Shown: piece by piece, positions 57,687 through 64,000 of the stretch
How positions within the stretch are numbered: the first letter of the stretch is position 1
Layout of the letters: each line of letters begins with the position of its first letter
DNA from: Liquidambar formosana
Taxonomy: Eukaryota > Streptophyta > Magnoliopsida > Saxifragales > Altingiaceae
DNA: 64,000 bases
Direction: 5' to 3'
Assembly (NCBI GenBank): GCA_039720395.1
Contig: CM077826.1
Span: 37,042,790 to 37,106,789 of the forward strand
Program-made: the position numbers and the translations under genes
The notes under the pieces: model-generated
The model's database searches: none
The model's input: only the letters and a program-made list of their open reading frames with translations
Told to the model about the DNA's origin: nothing

Positions 57687-59466
57687 ATGGCCGACGAAAG
57701 AACTAGTGAGGAGCACTTTGACCTTGAGGCTTGCCTGAAAGCCATCATGACTAAGCTGGACCATACCGCCGAGACCTCTGACACGGCATTGAAAATGGCT
57801 CAAGAGAACCAACAGAAGATGGCGGATCTTGAACAAAATGGTTCTAAGGCCCATTCCTCGGGTACACCTCATAGGGCTAGAACTGAAGAGGGACCTCAAT
57901 CCAATGAGAACACCAAGACAAGGGGGGAAAGTAGCTCGAAACCTGTGGTCACCAACTTAGAAGAGGAAACCAAAGGGAAAGGTTCTAGCAGTGATTCCGT
58001 GTTAGCTAGCAAGGTAGAAGCATTGGAGAGAACTATAAAAGGGATTCGTAGGGCCGATGACATGGTCGATGTGCGGACTTTATCTCTGTTTCCAACGGCT
58101 CGTATCCCATTGCAATTCAAGATGCTGGAGTTAGAAAAGTTTGATGAGACGGGTTGCCCTAAGACTCATTTGAAGATGTATGTGCGAGCCATGCACCCTC
58201 GAGGGGCCACCGATGAGCTTTTAGCTCAAATGTTCCATGAAACCTTGGCCACTTCTACTTTGAAATGGTTCTTATCCTTGGATGAAAACAGAACTCGGAC
58301 TTGGGAAGACATATGCAATGAGTTCTTGGAGCACTACAAGTACAACACAGAGGTAGATGTTACTCGAAGAGACCTGGAAACCACTAAGTAAGGGGCTCAT
58401 GAAACTTTCTCCGCTTACAATACAAGGTGGAGACAAAAGGCGTCGAGAATGACGGATAGGCCAAATGAGGAGGACCAAATTCAGCTGGTGGTTAAGAACT
58501 TGCTGCCCGTGTACCACAAGCACCTATTTACCCACTATTTCCCGAATTTCAAAGCTCTCATTGGGGCTAGCACGCAGGTTGAAGATGCTATCAATGATGG
58601 AACAATCAAAACTGAAGAAGTGAGGAGTCGCAAGACAAACTTTACTGGGAAGAACAATGCCGAGGTCAACACCATAACTCAACCCATTCAACCCTTCTCT
58701 CTCAATGATGTCAACCCACCCCGCCAATTCACCGACCTATTCATGCCACTTGAAAGGGTTCTTGAAAAGCTTGTAAGCCGTGACCTATTGAAGCCACTCG
58801 ACCCAAGACCCCCACCAAATCCCTTACCCAAGAACTACAATGAGAATGAGTACTGCAAGTACCACCAATCCAAAGGCCATGCCACTAATCGTTGTATTCA
58901 CCTTCGCCACCAAGTCCAAGACCTTATTGACAAGCAAGTCATCTCACTACCAACTCATCCAAATGTCACCCGTAATCCTCTCCCATCTCACAACAACACA
59001 CCCCCACCTAACACCATAAATGCCATTGGGGTTGAATCCTCTTGCCCTCGCCGGCCCATAAGACAATACACTCCACTCCCCATGACCTTAACTCGTCTTT
59101 TCACCATTTACCGCAATAACAGCCTTATCATGCCACTTCCACCAAAGCCAAGGCCATCAACTCCTCACCAATATTGCCAATACCATCGTGCACCCGGCCA
59201 TGACACCAAGGCTTGTTCTATATTAAAGAAGATCATTCAAGACCTCATTGACCAAAAAGTTTTGTTGTTGCCAAAGAAATCTATCCAACAAGAGCTGAAA
59301 GAAAGATATGAAGCAGGGGATCCTCAGGTTGGCCTATTGGGTGAATCATCGGAGAAATTTGATTACTATGTGCTGTACTCAAGCCCAAATCCAATGACAG
59401 ATGAGCCGATAATCCCTACAGGTTGGGATGACTTGCCGACAGAGATGGAGAGCATTGATATGATAG
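57687..59466 (+). pseudogene. gypsy Gag of G6, one nonsense codon, cut by LTR
   Basis: The frame runs from ATG at 57687 (MADERTSEEHFDLEA) for 593 codons to the LTR at 59467. A coiled-coil-like acidic N-terminus is followed by the capsid-like region from about residue 141 (GCPKTHLKMYVRAM, ELLAQMFHETLATS). A TAA at codon 235 (58389-58391) replaces the CAA glutamine codon kept in G1, and the frame is otherwise open. Two zinc knuckles are of the unusual C-X2-H-X4-H-X4-C form (CKYHQSKGHATNRC and CQYHRAPGHDTKAC). It ends after MESIDMI, where the next element's LTR starts. A single C-to-T change would explain the stop. An upstream frame extension begins with GTG and is not used as a start. Confidence 0.87.
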
Positions 59467-62127
59467 TGTCACACCCCATTTTTGTCACCCTAGTTTGAGG
59501 TCATCATTTCATGTAGGTTTTTATTTTATTTTCGAGTCTAGTCTTTTGCATTGAGTTTCTATCGCATTAAATATCATCTGTATGAATTTTGAAGTGATTT
59601 GGAGTTCATTTCGATAGTTAATAAGAACTTTTGCGACTTTAAGGGCATAATCGTCTTTTAAGCCGTATATTTTCCATTTGATCTTGAAATGAATCTCGAG
59701 TCATTCCTTTGAGTTCATATGAGTACATAGAGTCTATATATAGGTTCAATTTCATGAATTAATGGTTTAAGATCAATTCGGCTCATAGTGGTTTAGGTTG
59801 GCTAAAAGACCCTTTCTTGGTGTGCTCAAATCGACTCATAAGACCCAACCAATTTTCTCTCATTTAACTTCAATTGGGCTTTATTTACATCCTAGGTGTG
59901 TTTAGAAAGATCGAATTTCGATTGGGAAAGCATTCGGTTCGACCTTGTGTACAAACCCAGCTTAGCGACGGTGAGGTACCATGGTTAACCACCTTTGTAA
60001 AACCTAACCATGCACCTATGGTTAAGGATTTTTGTCCTAAAATGCTTAAAAATATGTTCCCCTTCGAAACACGGTCGTTTTGGCTTTTATTTCGTCAAAA
60101 TCGGACTTAATTTGACCCCCAAAAGACTTCTAGAAGGCGAAGGAGTCTAACCGAGGAAGGCTGATGGGAGCCCTCAGGTGACCATCTGGGGCTAGACAGT
60201 CAGCCGTCCAAGCCCAGACGGTCAGCCGTCCAAGCCCAAACGGTTACCCGAGGGAATCCGTCTTTAAGTGGGATTCTACCTCTTCTCTCCCTCTTTTGAC
60301 GGTTTCCTCCGCTATTACAACTTGTTTTCTCTTAGGAGTGTGTAAGTTTGAGTTGTTTGAGTACCAAGAGAGTCTCTAATAGCCCTAGGATCATTGTTTA
60401 ATGAATTAATCTTAGCCATTGGTTCATGGGGTCAGTTCTCTATATAAAGAATATGATATTCAGCACATAGGGGGGCCACAAGTGTACTTTACACTTAGAG
60501 AGAGAGGGAGCTACGAGTTTGGACAAGCTAGAAGGGCATCAAGAGAAGGCTTTTCAACCCTAAGCAAGCAAGAGAACAAGGACTTTGAAGGCAAGGGAGG
60601 TTCTACAAGAGGTAAGCACTCTTTTTGAATGCTGAATATAGGTCTTCTCCTTCTCCTTCTCCTTCTTCTTCTATGATAGTTCTAGTGCATGTTGTAACTC
60701 CACATGTTAGGTTAATTCCATGATTTTGTGATATGATATGAATGATTTTAAGATGATTCATGGTTCTATGTGCTTGATAATCTTTAGTTTACTAAGGATT
60801 TGAAAGTGTTACTCTTTTTGTCTTCTTAAATAATGCATAGTTCATATAGTCTATTCGCTATGATTGTTGTCATGAGTTGATGCTCCTGTTATTTAATACA
60901 TATGATATGAATGATATTCATGATGATTTGAGCGTGTGTTAGGGTTGTTTCATATGTTTTAATGCATAGTTGTGAAATTAGGGTTTCGATAACCCTAAAT
61001 TCACACAAGTTTCCTATAGCATGATAGAATAGGTTTTGTTTTCTGTTTTTTCTTCATGGTTATTATATATATGATATATATAGAATAACTATGATAGTTT
61101 TTGCATGCATGTAGTGGATTTTTAGGGTTTTATGCATGACATGAGATTAGGGTTGCATTAGGGTCTCTATTTATTCACTGTTTTTGTTGATAACATGAGT
61201 AGTGGATGACTTTGAGCCTTAATACTATTCTGTCCAGATTGTTATGTTATCTTTTTTGATATGCTTTGAGCACGTGTAAGGGTGCGAACAGGTGCAGTAG
61301 TTGCCTTATTGTAAATAAGGTCGCTCTGGCTTAAGCTTGATATTGCTTGGAGTAAATTGCACAAGGTAAGTAGGGTATGAAGTGCCCTAATTCACTTTTC
61401 TTAACCTTTCTTTTCTCTTCTCCCTCCTAGGGTTATTCTCTAATGGAGGGATATGGTCAACTCTAGGGCTTCTTTCCACCCCTTTTTAAAAGTTTATATC
61501 TTCTGTTAGATTTTTTATTAAGAATCATTTTATCTTTGAAAATCACTATGGAAGGAAACCTAAGGTTTACCATAAATCTCTATTAGGATTTAACCCTATT
61601 CTTTTCGAACTACGTGGACTTTGATCCGTGTATTTCGCTGCATGGTACGTAGGCGCTCGTTTTGAGGCTCAAGTCCATTCTAGGATCCAAGTATCCTAGG
61701 TTTTTCTTCTCTTTTCTTTTTTCTGTTTTATTTTATTTTCTTTGTTTGATTATGCATGGATGAAATGGATGGATGGGATATATGTTATGCATGCTGTATT
61801 TTATTGATTGATACTGTTTTGCATGTGATTAAGTTATTAAATTAGCCCAATCAAATTAAGAGACCAACTCGGGCGATGTGGGTGCCTATGGGCTTTGCCC
61901 AGAACCTTCCCACATCGTAACTTAGCCCCCGAATCCATTTTCTGGTTTTAAAGACTTAGCCTTTCCTTTCAAAATGGAGTCATGTGGTTTTTTGAAAATA
62001 AAACATTTTTATGGTTTTCCTCTTTTCCTTAAAAAATGAGGTGGCGACTCCCTTTTCGTTTGTTGTCTTTCACCTTTGTATTTTTTGCCAAACCCTTGCG
62101 GGCGCCGCGCTTTTTCGTGGGTTCACA
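59467..62127 (+). repeat. gypsy LTR (element G7), inserted in the gag of G6
   Basis: It starts TGTCACACCCCATTTTTGTC and ends GTGGGTTCACA, 2661 bp. It joins gag of G6 at 59466, with GATAG at 59462-59466 as the candidate target duplication. It has a TATA box at 60440, a splice-donor-like AAGGTAAGT at 61363-61371, and the conserved block at 61605-61675. It is followed by a PBS and an ORF, so it is a 5' LTR. Confidence 0.87.
60440..60449 (+). promoter_or_regulatory. TATA box in G7 LTR
   Basis: CTATATAAAG about 975 bp into the LTR, same position and sequence as in G4. Confidence 0.6.
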
Positions 62128-62130
62128 GTT

Positions 62131-62149
62131 TGGCGACTCCACTGGGGAT
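62131..62149 (+). other. primer binding site of G7 (tRNA-Arg type)
   Basis: TGGCGACTCCACTGGGGAT, identical to the G6 PBS, three bases after the LTR end. Confidence 0.82.
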
Positions 62150-63300
62150 ATCGAGGGCTAGACTCAGTTAATTTGATTGGGCTAAATTAATTTCTTATTG
62201 TTAATTAAAATCAATCACATTGCATCCGCTTGATTGTGTGCTTTCATTTATTGCATTGTGTGCGCGATTGTTGCATGATCACTCGATTATCCCTCGATGT
62301 ATCCTTGCCAACTGATAGCCTAGTTCGACCTTGGTTTTCCTGATTCCATGTGTTGGGCGAAGCTATCAAACCTCTCTTGCCAAGTACCCTTGGGCTTGCC
62401 CTTGGGTATATCAAATGGATCAATCACGTACTGCTGGACCCACACGACATTCCTGATGTCACATGTGGTTAGGTATAAAGATTGGTACAAGCAAAGTTGA
62501 GGACCCTAGCCTACCTTCTTAAAAGAAAGAATTGCATGTAATGGACCTTCTAGGACACCATTGGTTCACCTATATGCACATACTTTGTTGTAATGATATG
62601 CTGCCAAATTTTTGTGAGATGTGACGAGTGTTTGTGTTTGCTTTAAAACATGGGTAATGATCAAAACTTAACATTCTGTGGCCTCACCCGCATACCTTTA
62701 ACAAGTACCTCCACCCTTCACCCAAGGAGCTCCCTAGAAGAGGGAGGGGAGTGCCTAATTAAAGGTGTGTAAGTTGAGACCATTTAATCATGGGCTTTAA
62801 AGTAAAATGATAGGGGCTTGTTTGGAATGAAAAGTTTGATCAAAGGTTAGGAAGTAAGGGCTCATTTATCTTTATGTCCTTAGTATGTCACCTCACCCTT
62901 CGTCTTAAGGGACACTTTTAAGGATGAGGTGTCCAACTAAGGAGATATTATGTTTGGACCTGGCTCCTAGTTTGCTTGCACATATTGCATTATCATGTTT
63001 GGGGAAATGAAATTGTTGATTGTTTTAAAAATGGTTAATGGCTAGAACCTAAAGATAAGTGACTCACCTTCATGCCTTTAGTATGTCGCCTTACACTTCA
63101 AGGTACCCTTGGGGATGAGATGTCTAACTAAGGGCATGCTTTATAAGACCACACTTATCAAATTTAGTGCAGTCATGGAAATCTTGTTAAAATGTTTTGG
63201 TCATGGCCTAAAAAGGGGAATTTGTTCTTGAAGGAGGGCTGGATTAAACCCGTGGTATCTTCTAGGGGTTAAAGATTAGAGCGGAACCCATTATCACTTC
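62150..63300 (+). other. G7 leader with ~195-bp divergent repeats
   Basis: The first ~370 bp match the leaders of G4 and G6. From about 62640 to 63140 three diverged copies of a ~195-bp block occur, recognisable by TAGTATGTCRCCT, GGATGAGRTGTC and AACTAAGG phrases. No gene is supported before the ATG at 63301. Confidence 0.6.
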
Positions 63301-63951
63301 ATGGCTGGAGTTGGCAATGCAACATTAGAAGAAATCAGGGGAATGCTTTGTGAGATCATGCAAAAGTTGAATGATATCTTGGCGATTGTTCAAGTTATTC
63401 CTCAAGCCCGATCTGAGCCTGTGAATCATCATGAGCCTAATTCAGGGGCTACCAAGTCCCAGAGAATCAACATAGCACATTTGAAAGTCCAAACTATCAA
63501 GAAGAAGCCTCGCCAATTCACTAAGTTATACATGCCACTTGAGAAAGTGCTTGAAAAGTTAAAGAACCAAGGCCTATTGAAACCTCTTGACCTAAGGCCA
63601 CCACCTAGCCCTTTGCCCAAGAACTACAATGAAAATGAATACTGCAAGTTCCACCAAACCAAGGGCCACCAAACCAACTGTTGCTTCCGCCTTAGGCATG
63701 AGATCCAAGACCTCATTGACCGTGGAGTAATCAATTTTCCCAAACCAACCAATAATCCAAATACTCTTCAAAGCTCTTCCATGAACCCCTTTTTGACCAC
63801 TGTAAACCCAATCTCTCCAGCCCAGCCAAATGCCAATCCACCGAGATCTCTTGTTCCAATTAAGCAAGAATTTCCAATTCATGGCCCATATCATTCAGAG
63901 GACACTGAAACTCTTGCTAGCATGGGGGTTCTTGATTTTGAGGGACTTTAA
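63301..63951 (+). CDS. capsid-less Gag-like protein with one zinc knuckle
   Basis: A complete 216-residue ORF from ATG to TAA. Residues 1-32 could form a short helix (EEIRGMLCEIMQKLNDILAI). Residues 71-141 match the zinc-knuckle region of the G1 and G6 Gags (RQFTKLYMPLEKVLEKL, LPKNYNENEYCKFH, RLRHEIQDLIDRG). The knuckle has C115, H118, H123 and C128. The capsid-like region of the other Gags is wholly absent, and the C-terminal third is proline/asparagine-rich. It sits where gag should be, about 1.15 kb after the PBS. The frame is undamaged, unlike every gypsy gag in the window. It may be an RNA-binding protein of a non-autonomous element; that role is inferred from the knuckle only. Confidence 0.75.
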   Translation: MAGVGNATLEEIRGMLCEIMQKLNDILAIVQVIPQARSEPVNHHEPNSGATKSQRINIAHLKVQTIKKKPRQFTKLYMPLEKVLEKLKNQGLLKPLDLRPPPSPLPKNYNENEYCKFHQTKGHQTNCCFRLRHEIQDLIDRGVINFPKPTNNPNTLQSSSMNPFLTTVNPISPAQPNANPPRSLVPIKQEFPIHGPYHSEDTETLASMGVLDFEGL

Positions 63952-64000
63952 GAGGCTTAAGGAACCTTTAACGCTCATGGGGATTTGGATAATGTCGGCC
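63952..64000 (+). other. G7 internal region, continues beyond the window
   Basis: The frame closes at 63951 and the next 49 bases show nothing recognisable. Confidence 0.4.

Overview
This window looks like repeat-dense intergenic DNA from a flowering plant nuclear genome. Nearly everything recognisable is LTR retrotransposon sequence, nested several layers deep. The rest is AT-rich, with simple repeats, small foldback (MITE-like) elements and one miniature LTR element. I found no host gene that I can defend, and no rRNA, tRNA or CRISPR array. The species cannot be named from this. The plant assignment rests on plant-type Ty1/copia and Tat-like Ty3/gypsy elements, a plant mobile domain reading frame, and CCCTAAA-type motifs.

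Left part (1-21874). The tail of a plus-strand Ty1/copia element (2-486) ends inside a minus-strand Ty3/gypsy element, G1 (487-7805: gag, protease, G-patch-like segment, a PBS matching tRNA-Arg, and a 3.28-kb 5' LTR). G1 has itself landed in an older minus-strand gypsy element, G2 (7806-21874). G2 has a heavily broken gag, its own tRNA-Arg-like PBS, and an LTR of about 6 kb that contains ten copies of a ~162-bp repeat. That LTR was later hit by another element, which now survives as a 2.6-kb solo LTR (13609-16233).

Middle part (21875-33816). No coding gene is supported. It holds SSRs, tandem repeats, four inverted-repeat elements, a TRIM-like element (27989-28326), a ~60-bp minisatellite (29890-30560), and a PBS-like site near 32775 that may mark another gypsy remnant.

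Right part (33817-64000). A broken copia tail and LTR (33817-34685) is cut by a plus-strand gypsy LTR, G4 (34686-37911), with its PBS and leader. The leader is cut by a truncated minus-strand copia LTR (38176-39251). That abuts an almost complete 10-kb minus-strand copia element (39252-49271; LTRs ~1.6% different by eye; gag, protease, integrase, RT and RNase H recognisable, with a few stops). Next come a gypsy LTR tail fused directly to the C-terminal half of integrase (49272-50533), and then a region between pol and the next LTR that carries genes on the opposite strand. One of these is a multi-exon plant mobile domain (PMD) gene (52608-54560). The other is a more decayed relative (50914-52284). 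Two more gypsy LTR-PBS-gag modules follow (LTRs 54728-56825 and 59467-62127). The second sits inside the gag of the first and carries a short, intact, zinc-knuckle-only gag-like ORF (63301-63951).

The most unusual system is the Tat-like gypsy family: tRNA-Arg priming, long repeat-bearing LTRs with a conserved splice-donor-like site, CHHC zinc knuckles, antisense PMD-type genes with phase-0 introns, and a capsid-less gag derivative.
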